Of a stretch of DNA of 64,000 nt, positions 53,334-61,172 are shown piece after piece. Source of the DNA: Njordibacter sp905182035 (lineage in GTDB: Bacteria > Pseudomonadota > Gammaproteobacteria > Pseudomonadales > Balneatricaceae). How positions within the stretch are numbered: the first letter of the stretch is position 1; the number at the start of each line of letters is the position of its first letter. Location: NCBI RefSeq assembly GCF_047730075.1, contig NZ_CP159831.1, positions 806,001 through 870,000 on the forward strand, given 5' to 3'. The notes under the pieces are model-generated. The model had not been told where the DNA came from. It did no database searches and was given only the letters and a program-made list of their open reading frames with translations. Position numbers and translations under genes: made by a program.

Positions 53334-53603
53334 ATGCCGGTACCACAACTGATGAGTTCCACAGTCACCATTAATGAAGTACAGAGTTTTTCTTATGGCG
53401 AAGAGTTTTCTTTGCTGGACAGTATGGAAGAGCACCAGATCCCCGTGACTTATAACTGTCGTGGTGGTTATTGTGGACTCTGTAAAGTGAAATTAACCTC
53501 TGGCAAGGTTAACTGGGTACAGGACAGTTTAGTGACCTTGGAAGCAGGTGAGATTCTAGTGTGTTGCTGTGTGCCAGATGGCTCAATTAGTTTGGCCACC
53601 TAG
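53334..53603 (+). CDS. yfaE: YfaE-type 2Fe-2S ferredoxin
   Basis: An 89-residue plant-type ferredoxin. The cluster cysteines are CRGGYCGLC plus a downstream Cys in ILVCCCVP. YfaE maintains the diferric-tyrosyl cofactor of NrdB, and its place 17 bases after nrdB fits that role. ATG 53334 with GAGAT upstream; ATG 53352 is an alternative nearer the conserved region. Confidence 0.93.
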   Translation: MPVPQLMSSTVTINEVQSFSYGEEFSLLDSMEEHQIPVTYNCRGGYCGLCKVKLTSGKVNWVQDSLVTLEAGEILVCCCVPDGSISLAT

Positions 53604-53618
53604 CAGCGCGGGCTGACC

Positions 53619-54974
53619 CTATCGATTGATTCGCGCCTGTTTCAGGGTGTCGGCAATTAAGAATGCCAACTCGAGTGCTTGGTCTGCGTTGAGTCTTGGA
53701 TCACACGCTGTGTGGTAACGATCAGCTAGTCCTTCTGCAGTTATGTCATGAGCACCACCCATACATTCAGTCACATTCTGCCCTGTCATTTCAAAGTGCA
53801 CACCACCGGCATAAGTGCCTTCTGCAGCATGCACATCAAAGAAGCTTTTCACTTCCCTTAATACATCCTTCACCTGGCGAGTTTTGTAGCCAGTATGGGT
53901 TTTTATAGTGTTGCCATGCATGGGATCGCTGCTCCACAGTACCTTACGGCCTTCTTTTTCAACAGCCCTAATTAATTCAGGTAGATAGGTTTCTACCTTA
54001 TCTGCACCCATGCGGGTAATAATGTTAATGCGACCTGCTTCATTGTCTGGGTTCAGAACATCCAACAAGCGCAACATATCGTCGGCTTGCATAGTGGGTC
54101 CTGCCTTAAAGCCTAAGGGGTTTTTGACACCACGTAAAAACTCTACGTGTGCACCATCTACTTGGCGGGTACGGTCACCAATCCAGAGCATGTGGGCAGA
54201 ACAATCGTACCAATCGTTAGTCAGGCTGTCTTCACGGGTTAACGCTTGTTCATAGTTAAGGAGTAAGGCTTCGTGAGAAGTGTAAAGGCTTGTTTTATGA
54301 AGCTGTGGGGTATTTTCAGCATTAAGACCACAGGCATTCATAAAGCTCAAAGAGCGGTCAATCTGGTCTGCCAGATTTTCATAACGAGTTCCAAGAGGGC
54401 TGGTTCGTACGAAGTCTTGATTCCATTGGTGCACTTTTTTCAAGTCTGCGAAGCCGCCTTGAGCAAAAGCCCGTAGTAAGTTTAGGGTGGCAGCCGATTG
54501 ATTATAGGCTTGCACTAAACGTTCTGGGTTAGGCACGCGAGCAGCAGAAGTGAAATCTGTGCTGTTGATAATGTCACCCCGATAACTGGGTAACTCTACG
54601 CCATCAAAGGTTTCAGTATCAGCAGATCTAGGTTTGGCGAATTGGCCAGCCATACGACCTACCTTCACTACTGGGCAACTGCCCGCAAAGGTCAATACCA
54701 CAGCCATTTGTAACATGACTTTAAAAGTGTCACGTATGTTAGATGCGCTAAATTCAGCGAAACTTTCTGCACAATCTCCGCCTTGTAATAAAAAGGCCTC
54801 ACCATCAGTGACTTGGGCTAATTGTTTTTTTAGCTCCCGAGCCTCTCCTGCAAATACCAAGGGAGGTACCTGAGCAAGTTGTTGCTCAACGCGAGTTACT
54901 GCGTTGGAATTGGGATAGTTAGGTTGCTGTAATATTGGGAATTCACGCCAACTGGTTGGAGACCATGGTTTCAT
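53619..54974 (-). CDS. 3-deoxy-7-phosphoheptulonate synthase, class II
   Basis: A 451-residue class II (plant/Pseudomonas-type) DAHP synthase, first step of the shikimate pathway. LLQGGDCAESFAEF with the metal Cys, GRMAGQFAKPRS, WIGDRTRQ, and DPMHGNT (metal His) are diagnostic. I prefer ATG 54974, giving the homologue-like start MKPWSPTSWREFPILQQPNYP; an in-frame ATG at 55034 would add 20 hydrophobic residues. Neither has a clear ribosome site. Confidence 0.95.
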   Translation of the reverse strand: MKPWSPTSWREFPILQQPNYPNSNAVTRVEQQLAQVPPLVFAGEARELKKQLAQVTDGEAFLLQGGDCAESFAEFSASNIRDTFKVMLQMAVVLTFAGSCPVVKVGRMAGQFAKPRSADTETFDGVELPSYRGDIINSTDFTSAARVPNPERLVQAYNQSAATLNLLRAFAQGGFADLKKVHQWNQDFVRTSPLGTRYENLADQIDRSLSFMNACGLNAENTPQLHKTSLYTSHEALLLNYEQALTREDSLTNDWYDCSAHMLWIGDRTRQVDGAHVEFLRGVKNPLGFKAGPTMQADDMLRLLDVLNPDNEAGRINIITRMGADKVETYLPELIRAVEKEGRKVLWSSDPMHGNTIKTHTGYKTRQVKDVLREVKSFFDVHAAEGTYAGGVHFEMTGQNVTECMGGAHDITAEGLADRYHTACDPRLNADQALELAFLIADTLKQARINR

Positions 54975-55299
54975 TAGGAGAGCCAAAAAAGGTAGGTTGA
55001 GCAATGCCCTTGGCAGTGCACGAAGTGTGCCCATTTTATATCACGCCTATCAGTTAGGTTCAATCTGACTCTGCGATATTTGTAACCAAGAGAGCACTAA
55101 ATATAGTGGCTGTAAACTAGACACGTTCTGTAATATTGCTATCCAGAATGCTAAAGCATTATTGCACAGTTTACTTTTACTTACATTGGGCTATATTATG
55201 TAACGAAAGGGTAATTTAATATATTAAAGTGTAAGTATTTATTACCGTACCGAGTATTTGACCGATGTGGTTGTTCAACACACAACTTGGAACTGACAA
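54975..55299. other. Intergenic region between DAHP synthase and response regulator genes
   Basis: A 325-base AT-rich divergent region. It holds five same-strand TGTAA elements (55081, 55111, 55129, 55199, 55230), an NrdR-box-like GCACTAAATATAGTGG (55094-55109), a short hairpin AATGCT/AGCATT (55147-55160), and TTACAT/ATGTAA flanking a TATATTAT. The left 60 bases are open in frame with DAHP synthase. Confidence 0.55.
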
Positions 55300-56028
55300 G
55301 TGGATTTTAATAAAAGTACACAAATTTTAATTGTGGAAGACGATGAGCGCTTGGCTGAGCTTACTCGCGAATACTTAACCAACAATGGCCTTTGCGTGAG
55401 TGTAGAGCACAATGGTGCAGTTGCCGTAGGGCGTATTAAGGCAGAGCAACCTGATCTAGTTATCTTAGACTTGATGTTGCCCGGCGAAGATGGCTTGGGT
55501 GTCTGTAGGCTAGTAAGGCCAGAATATAGCGGCCCAATTATAATGTTAACGGCCCGTACTGACGAATTGGATCAGGTGGTAGGATTAGAAGTTGGTGCTG
55601 ATGATTATGTTTGTAAACCGGTGGCCCCAAGGCTGTTGCTGGCTCGAATTAGTGCCATGTTGCGCAGAACCAACAAATCCCCAGCAGCTTCGGAAATCAC
55701 TGCACTACAAAACTCTGCTGGTGCTCGGCATCACTTTGGAAGTCTCATTATCGACAATGCAATGCGTGAAGCATGGCTAGGCGATGATGACATTGAATTG
55801 ACCAGTGCTGAGTTTGACTTGTTATGGCTGCTTGCCAGCAATGCTGGGCGTGTATTAAGCCGCGAAGAAATTTTCTCTGCCCTGCGAGGTATTTCCTACA
55901 ACGGTCAAGACCGATCCATAGATGTGCGAGTTTCCCGTATTAGGCCCAAAATTGGCGATGACCCCGATCATCCTAGGCGCATAAAAACCGTCCGTAGCCG
56001 AGGTTATTTATTCGTGAAGGCTAATTAG
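55300..56028 (+). CDS. OmpR-family response regulator, RstA-like
   Basis: A 242-residue two-domain regulator. The receiver (about residues 8-120) has the acidic pair VEDDE, the phospho-acceptor Asp in VILDLMLPGEDG, the Thr in MLTAR and the Lys in VCKPV. A winged-helix DNA-binding domain follows (about 140-240; ELTSAEFDLLWLLASNAGRVLSREEIF...SIDVRVSRIRPKIGDDPDHP). Sequence and partner point to the RstA group. GTG 55300 start. The kinase gene begins directly after its stop. Confidence 0.9.
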   Translation: MDFNKSTQILIVEDDERLAELTREYLTNNGLCVSVEHNGAVAVGRIKAEQPDLVILDLMLPGEDGLGVCRLVRPEYSGPIIMLTARTDELDQVVGLEVGADDYVCKPVAPRLLLARISAMLRRTNKSPAASEITALQNSAGARHHFGSLIIDNAMREAWLGDDDIELTSAEFDLLWLLASNAGRVLSREEIFSALRGISYNGQDRSIDVRVSRIRPKIGDDPDHPRRIKTVRSRGYLFVKAN

Positions 56029-56823
56029 GTGGACTTGCCAGCAAACCCAATGATTTTGGGGCGCATGGAGCAACAAATGGCGCTTCAGCAAGAGCTAATG
56101 GCCGCCATTTCCCATGAAATAAGAACCCCAGTCGCGCGCTTAAGTTTTGCCCTGCAGTTATTGCAAGATGCCTTAGAAGAGGATAAGGCGGGAGAGCGAC
56201 AAATAGACATGATGTCTTCGTGCAAGGGCATGGCGCAAGATCTTGAAGAAATTAATGATTTGCTCGCTGAAACAATGACCTATATTCACCTAGAAGAGGG
56301 TGGGCCAAGGATTATTTTTCAAAAAGTAGATGTAAAAACTATACTTATTAACCTCTGTGTTCAATATTCTAGTTTGAACCCTCAATTAAATATTACGGTA
56401 GACCCGTCTCTAGATGATTTAATTGTTGACGTAGAACCCGTGCAGTTACGAAGAGCTTGCCAGAATTTGCTGGGTAATGCGGTTAAGTATGCCACATCTA
56501 CCGTACTGCTAGGGTATCGCTTAGATGCTGACTCTTGTGTCTTGACGGTTGAAGATGACGGCCCAGGTATTCCAGAATCCGAGTATGGCCGCGTATTTTC
56601 ACCCTTTACAAGATTGGATGAAAGCCGTAATCGCAGCACTGGCGGATTTGGCTTAGGGTTATCCATTGTTCGGCGTATTGCTTATTGGCATGGTGGGCGA
56701 GCAATTGCTGGTCGAAGTGATAAGTTAGGTGGTGCTAATATGATGATACGATTACCTGTACACCAACCTACAGACAGTCTTCCGGTGCCCTCAATGGCTC
56801 ACCTTTCTGGTTTGTTTGCTTAA
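56029..56823 (+). CDS. Sensorless histidine kinase, RstB-like transmitter only
   Basis: A 264-residue kinase made only of a dimerisation/phosphoacceptor domain (His in AAISHEIRTPVARL, about residue 28) and a HATPase domain (N box NLLGNAVKYA, VEDDGPGIP, FSPFTRLDESRNRSTGGFGLGLSIV, then GGANMMIRLP). E. coli RstB has two membrane helices, a periplasmic sensor and HAMP before this point; here all are absent and the gene starts (GTG 56029) directly at the regulator's stop. It would be cytosolic. Either a real domain loss or a deletion. Its 3' end overlaps metR by 56 bases. Confidence 0.88.
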   Translation: MDLPANPMILGRMEQQMALQQELMAAISHEIRTPVARLSFALQLLQDALEEDKAGERQIDMMSSCKGMAQDLEEINDLLAETMTYIHLEEGGPRIIFQKVDVKTILINLCVQYSSLNPQLNITVDPSLDDLIVDVEPVQLRRACQNLLGNAVKYATSTVLLGYRLDADSCVLTVEDDGPGIPESEYGRVFSPFTRLDESRNRSTGGFGLGLSIVRRIAYWHGGRAIAGRSDKLGGANMMIRLPVHQPTDSLPVPSMAHLSGLFA

Positions 56824-57724
56824 TACCAACTAAAGTGGCTGCAGACGTTTCCCGTGCAGTGACAAGAAAATCCATCATGTATTTGCTGTCGGCTTGATCA
56901 CTGCGTACGGCAGCATAAAGAGTACACCAAATGCCAGATTCTGACATAGGTATGGCGGTGACATAACCACGACTGCTGTATTCGTCTAAGGCCCAATTCG
57001 GTAAAGCACATACCCCCCGGCCACTGGCTACTAACTGCATCATCATTACAGTGAGTTCAGCATGCCTTATGGCTGCAGGCTCTACATCTGCGGGATCTAA
57101 GAATTGCACAAATACATCTAACATATCGCGATCAACGGGATAACAAATGAGTGTTTGGTCAGCGATATCTTGTGCTTCTATAAAGGCTTTTTCTGCTAAC
57201 GGGTGGTGATTGCTAACCGCAAGCACGGACTCGTAGCTAAACAATGGCACATAGCTTATGCCTGGTAAATCCTTAGGGTTAGCAGTGATTACAAGGTCCA
57301 GCTCACCACTTCGCAGTGCCGGTAGGGGTGCAAAATTGAAGCCACTGGCTAAATCAAGCTCCACCTCGGGCCAATCGGCACGGTAACGGTCTAAGCTAGG
57401 CATTAACCATTGAAAGCAACTATGGCACTCTATGGCGATATTAAGGCGACCTACAGCACCCGCAGCTAAACGGATGATTTCGCGTTCTGTATTACGAATC
57501 TGTGGCAGCAGGTCATCTGCAAGAAGCAGTAATCGCTGACCCGCAGTGGTAAATTCCACGGGTTTGGTTTTCCTCATAAACAGGTCTAAGCCAAGTTTAT
57601 GCTCAAGGTCTTTAATTTGATGGGATAAAGCCGACTGGGTAAGAAAGACCTTCTCTGCCGCTTCCACCAGACTGCCTGTTTCTCTAAGGGCTGAGAGAGT
57701 GCGTAGGTGTCGTAACTCAATCAT
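56768..57724 (-). CDS. metR: LysR-type regulator MetR
   Basis: A 318-residue LysR protein. N-terminal helix-turn-helix (MIELRHLRTLSALRETGSLVEAAEKVFLTQSALSHQIKDLE) and a ligand domain with the MetR-specific IECHSCFQWLMPSLDRYRADWPEVELDL. MetR activates methionine genes (metE, metH, glyA in enterics) with homocysteine as coactivator; none of those targets is in the window. Convergent with and overlapping the kinase gene. Confidence 0.88.
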   Translation of the reverse strand: MIELRHLRTLSALRETGSLVEAAEKVFLTQSALSHQIKDLEHKLGLDLFMRKTKPVEFTTAGQRLLLLADDLLPQIRNTEREIIRLAAGAVGRLNIAIECHSCFQWLMPSLDRYRADWPEVELDLASGFNFAPLPALRSGELDLVITANPKDLPGISYVPLFSYESVLAVSNHHPLAEKAFIEAQDIADQTLICYPVDRDMLDVFVQFLDPADVEPAAIRHAELTVMMMQLVASGRGVCALPNWALDEYSSRGYVTAIPMSESGIWCTLYAAVRSDQADSKYMMDFLVTARETSAATLVGIKQTNQKGEPLRAPEDCL

Positions 57725-57733
57725 ATGGCCTAC

Positions 57734-58657
57734 TTATACTTGTGGTTGTAATAACAAAAACTCCATCAGTGCTTTTTGAGCATGTAAACGGTTCTCAGCC
57801 TCGTCGTATACCACACTGCGTGGGTCACTGAGCATGTCGTGACTAACTTCTAAACCGCGGTAGGCTGGTAAACAATGCATGAAAAGGGCTTCTGGCTCTG
57901 CCAAATCCATTAGTGTGGGGTTAACTTGATAGTCCTCAAAGGCAGTTTCGCGCGCTTTCTTTTCGTCTTCTTGACCCATAGAGGCCCAAGTGTCGGTAAC
58001 TACCAAATGGCTGCCAATGACAGCTTGTTTAGGATCTTGTACCAGATGCACTCGGTCAGCATTGTTGGCCATCAGCTGTGTATTTGGTAAATACCCATCT
58101 GGGCACGCTACGTTGAGTTTAAAATTAAACTGTTTGGCGGCATTAATAAACGAATGGCACATGTTGTTGCCATCACCAATCCAGGTGACAGTCTTGCCAC
58201 TGATGCTGCCTCGGTGCTCAACAAAGGTTTGTATATCAGCTAACAATTGACAGGGGTGGTAATCATCCGTAAGAGCGTTAATGACAGGGACTTTGGAATG
58301 AGCTGCAAACTCTTCTACTTGGGCGTGGGCAAAAGTACGAATCATAACAATGTCGGCCATGCTGGAAATTACCCGAGCACTATCTGCAATAGGCTCCCCA
58401 CGGCCTAGGTGTGTGTCTCGTGGAGAGAGGAATATAGCATGTCCACCTTGTTGCGCCATACCTGCTTCAAATGACACCCGTGTCCGTGTAGATGACTTTT
58501 GAAAAATCATAGCCAATACCTGATTGCGGAATGGCTCATAAAGGGTCTTCGAATTGCGTATTTGTTTGAGTTCGATGGCGCGTTGAATGACCCAATGGAG
58601 CTCGTTAGGAGTCAAGTCGAGCAAGGTTAAAAAGTGACGTGGTGACGAGTTGGGCAT
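57734..58657 (-). CDS. argF: Ornithine carbamoyltransferase
   Basis: A 307-residue anabolic OTC making citrulline. Carbamoyl-phosphate motif SSTRTRVSFE, HPCQLLADIQT, the ornithine-binding DTWASMGQEDE and the MHCLPAYRG motif are all present. Pairs with argJ in the same window for arginine synthesis. I did not find a convincing ARG box upstream. Confidence 0.97.
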   Translation of the reverse strand: MPNSSPRHFLTLLDLTPNELHWVIQRAIELKQIRNSKTLYEPFRNQVLAMIFQKSSTRTRVSFEAGMAQQGGHAIFLSPRDTHLGRGEPIADSARVISSMADIVMIRTFAHAQVEEFAAHSKVPVINALTDDYHPCQLLADIQTFVEHRGSISGKTVTWIGDGNNMCHSFINAAKQFNFKLNVACPDGYLPNTQLMANNADRVHLVQDPKQAVIGSHLVVTDTWASMGQEDEKKARETAFEDYQVNPTLMDLAEPEALFMHCLPAYRGLEVSHDMLSDPRSVVYDEAENRLHAQKALMEFLLLQPQV

Positions 58658-58866
58658 GGAAAATGGCCGCCTAAACCAAGAATGATAGGGGTAATGGCCT
58701 ATGCTTGCAAATATATAAGCTTATAAGGTCTATATATATTGTAAATTATGGTAAATAGTGTGGATCATGGTGTTTTTTTGGCCAAATAATAACTGACTAA
58801 ATTGGTCGGATATGGGTATAATTGCGCAATTGAATTATGCAACCATAAATGAGCGAGACCATAATT

Positions 58867-59205
58867 ATGGATACGTTAACCACCATTAAAGAACAGATCG
58901 AAAGCAATGCCATTTTACTGTACATGAAAGGTACGCCTAAATTTCCTCAGTGTGGATTTTCTTCACAAACAGTGCAAAACCTTATGAACTGTGGAGAACG
59001 TTTTGCTTTCGTTAATATACTAGAGCATCCAGACATTCGGGCAGAATTGCCCAAGTATGCCAATTGGCCAACGTTCCCGCAGTTGTGGATCAGTGGTGAA
59101 TTAGTTGGCGGTTGCGATATCATCACCGATTTAGCTCAATCAGGTGAGTTAGCTGAAATGATAAGCGCCGCTGCACCTGCCGAAGCAGATGCAGACACAG
59201 AGTAA
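58867..59205 (+). CDS. grxD: Monothiol glutaredoxin Grx4
   Basis: A 112-residue monothiol glutaredoxin with active site CGFS in LYMKGTPKFPQCGFSSQTVQ and the glutathione-binding WPTFPQLWISGELVGGCDI. Such proteins bind and transfer a 2Fe-2S cluster, often with BolA. I prefer ATG 58867 by comparison with E. coli Grx4 (115 residues); ATG 58849 adds six residues. Ribosome sites are weak for both. Followed 39 bases on by the peroxiredoxin gene. Confidence 0.94.
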   Translation: MDTLTTIKEQIESNAILLYMKGTPKFPQCGFSSQTVQNLMNCGERFAFVNILEHPDIRAELPKYANWPTFPQLWISGELVGGCDIITDLAQSGELAEMISAAAPAEADADTE

Positions 59206-59244
59206 TTTAATAATCAAAAAACTAACTATTATAGAGGAACAACT

Positions 59245-59850
59245 ATGAGCGTATTAGTAGGCAAGCAAGCGCCAGATTTTACAGTACCAGCCGTATTAGG
59301 CGATGGCACTATTGTTGATGATTTTAATCTTTCTGAAGCCATTAAAGGCAAATACGGGTTGGTCTTTTTCTACCCCTTAGACTTTACCTTCGTTTGTCCT
59401 TCTGAGCTGATTGCATTAGATCACCGTATGGATGAGTTTAAAGCTCGTAACGTTGAAGTTATTGGAGTGTCAATCGACTCTCATCACACCCACAGTGCAT
59501 GGCGTAATACGGCTATAAACGATGGTGGTATCGGCCCAGTTAAGTACACATTAGCAGCAGACATGGCACATAATATTTGTCGCGCTTATGATGTTGAATT
59601 AGCTGATGGTAGCAAGGCGTACCGCGGTGCGTTTATTATTGATCGTGAAGGCCAAGTTCGTTCACAAATCATCAATGACCTGCCACTAGGTCGTAACATG
59701 GACGAACTATTGCGCATAGTCGATGCCCTTCAGTTCCACGAAGAGCACGGTGAAGTATGCCCAGCTGGTTGGAACAAAGGTGACTCAGGCATGAAAGATT
59801 CAGCTGCTGGAGTAGCCTCTTACCTAACTGAGAATTCAGACAAGCTATAA
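59245..59850 (+). CDS. Typical 2-Cys peroxiredoxin (AhpC/Prx1 type)
   Basis: A 201-residue peroxide reductase. Peroxidatic cysteine in FYPLDFTFVCPSE (about residue 50) and resolving cysteine in HGEVCPAGW (about 172). The GGIGPVKY loop is like the GG(L/I)G motif of hydroperoxide-sensitive enzymes, but the C-terminal YF is YL here (SYLTEN). AGAGGAA precedes the ATG. Ends in a strong terminator. Neighbour grxD suggests joint oxidative-stress use. Confidence 0.94.
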   Translation: MSVLVGKQAPDFTVPAVLGDGTIVDDFNLSEAIKGKYGLVFFYPLDFTFVCPSELIALDHRMDEFKARNVEVIGVSIDSHHTHSAWRNTAINDGGIGPVKYTLAADMAHNICRAYDVELADGSKAYRGAFIIDREGQVRSQIINDLPLGRNMDELLRIVDALQFHEEHGEVCPAGWNKGDSGMKDSAAGVASYLTENSDKL

Positions 59851-59862
59851 GTGTTGTCCTAT

Positions 59863-59900
59863 AAAAAGCCCCGTTAGCCTTGTGTTATCGGGGCTTTTTT
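59863..59900 (+). terminator. Rho-independent terminator after peroxiredoxin
   Basis: AAAAAGCCCCG (59863-59873) pairs with CGGGGCTTTTT (59889-59899), ending in a T-run of six. Confidence 0.93.
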
Positions 59901-60012
59901 ATGTACAGAGTGAACGGCATACTCCGTCTGCTCTTAGTAGCCTTGAGGCAGGTTTTGCCCCGCTGACAGAGATGTCAGGTAGGATGGCGTTAATAACCCT
60001 GCTAAATCGTCA

Positions 60013-60041
60013 TTGCATAACCCTATAGGGCTAGTTAAAAT
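60013..60041 (+). promoter_or_regulatory. Mevalonate operon promoter with palindromic spacer
   Basis: TTGCAT (60013-60018), 17-base spacer, TAAAAT (60036-60041), 61 bases before the HMG-CoA reductase ATG. The spacer contains the perfect palindrome CCCTATAGGG (60021-60030), a likely operator. By inspection only. Confidence 0.6.
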
Positions 60042-60060
60042 TACACCCTACCTATTTCTA

Positions 60061-60081
60061 TTGCATTTGCATTTGCATTTG
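60061..60081. repeat. Hexanucleotide TTGCAT repeat in the mvaA leader
   Basis: TTGCAT three times followed by TTG, between the predicted transcription start and the AAGG ribosome site of the HMG-CoA reductase gene. Confidence 0.8.
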
Positions 60082-60101
60082 TTATCTATAAGGCACCTTG
60101 A

Positions 60102-61172
60102 ATGGCCCCTACTCCTGCTAGAACGAGCCCAAAAGTGACTCAAGCACCAGTTCCTATGCGTTTTGTTGGGCCTATGAAAATTAGTGCTCAAGCCAGCATA
60201 GATGCTGCATGGCAAGATAAGGTCTCAGTGCCGCTGGCTACCTATGAAATTCCCTTGTGGCATTCAGTGGGTCGTGGTGCGCGTTTGTCGATTTTATGTG
60301 GTGATGGCATTAAAACAACTCTAGTTGATGAGCGCATGACGCGCTCTATCTTGCTAGAGGCTGGCGATGCAAGCCAAGTCCTAAGTGCATGGCAATCCAT
60401 TCATATGCGTCAGGAAGAAATGCAGCGCATTGTTAGCCAAACCAGCCGTTTTGCTAAGTTGATTGATATGAACATGCAAATCGTTGCTAATTTGTTGTAC
60501 TTGCGCTTAGAATTTAAGACAGGGGACGCATCAGGTCACAATATGGTCACCCAAGCAGCTGATAGTCTCATGCAATGGGTGTTGGCTGAATACCCGCAGC
60601 TTAACTACAGCTCGATCTCTGGTAACTATTGCAGTGATAAAAAGGCCACCGCCGTAAACGGTATTTTAGGACGAGGCAAATATGTTGTTGCAGAGCTAAC
60701 GGTGCCACGGGGTTTGTGTGAGCGCAAGTTGCTTACAACACCAGAAAAAGTGGTTGATCTCAATATTAAAAAAAACCTGTTGGGCACATTAATGGCTGGT
60801 GGTTTGCGTAGTGCTAATGCTCATTTTGCTAATATGTTATTAGGTTTTTATTTAGCCACTGGTCAAGATGCAGCTAATATTATCGAAGGATCACAAGGTA
60901 TGGTGCATGCAGAAGTAAAACAAGGCGACTTGTACTTCTCCTGTACCTTACCTAACATTATTGTAGGTACCGTAGGTAATGGTAAAGGTTTAGATTTTGT
61001 CACAGAAAATTTGACTAAACTAGGCTGTGCTCAAGATGTTGAAGCAGGTGCCAATGCGCGACGCTTAGCCCAAATTTGTGCGGCAACAGTTTTATGTGGT
61101 GAGCTGTCGCTACTTGCAGCACAAACTAACCCGGGTGAACTCATGCAAGCCCATTTAAAGTTAGAGCGATAA
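60102..61172 (+). CDS. mvaA: HMG-CoA reductase, class I-like
   Basis: A 356-residue reductase producing mevalonate. Catalytic residues line up with the eukaryotic class I enzyme: Glu in VPLATYEIP, Lys in SGNYCSDKKATAVN, Asp in GQDAAN, and the His near the end in LMQAHLKLER. GDASGHNMV and NAHFANML are also class I in style (human SGNYCTDKK, GDAMGMNM, NAHAAN). The N-terminal dimer/substrate part is short (RFVGPMKI in place of the longer GxxPxPVGVAGP region). ATG 60102 with AAGG upstream. First gene of the operon. Confidence 0.92.
   Translation: MAPTPARTSPKVTQAPVPMRFVGPMKISAQASIDAAWQDKVSVPLATYEIPLWHSVGRGARLSILCGDGIKTTLVDERMTRSILLEAGDASQVLSAWQSIHMRQEEMQRIVSQTSRFAKLIDMNMQIVANLLYLRLEFKTGDASGHNMVTQAADSLMQWVLAEYPQLNYSSISGNYCSDKKATAVNGILGRGKYVVAELTVPRGLCERKLLTTPEKVVDLNIKKNLLGTLMAGGLRSANAHFANMLLGFYLATGQDAANIIEGSQGMVHAEVKQGDLYFSCTLPNIIVGTVGNGKGLDFVTENLTKLGCAQDVEAGANARRLAQICAATVLCGELSLLAAQTNPGELMQAHLKLER

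Noticed and set aside
58658..58848. ARG box upstream of argF
   Set aside because: The region is AT-rich, but no pair of 18-bp ArgR-like sites could be recognised.
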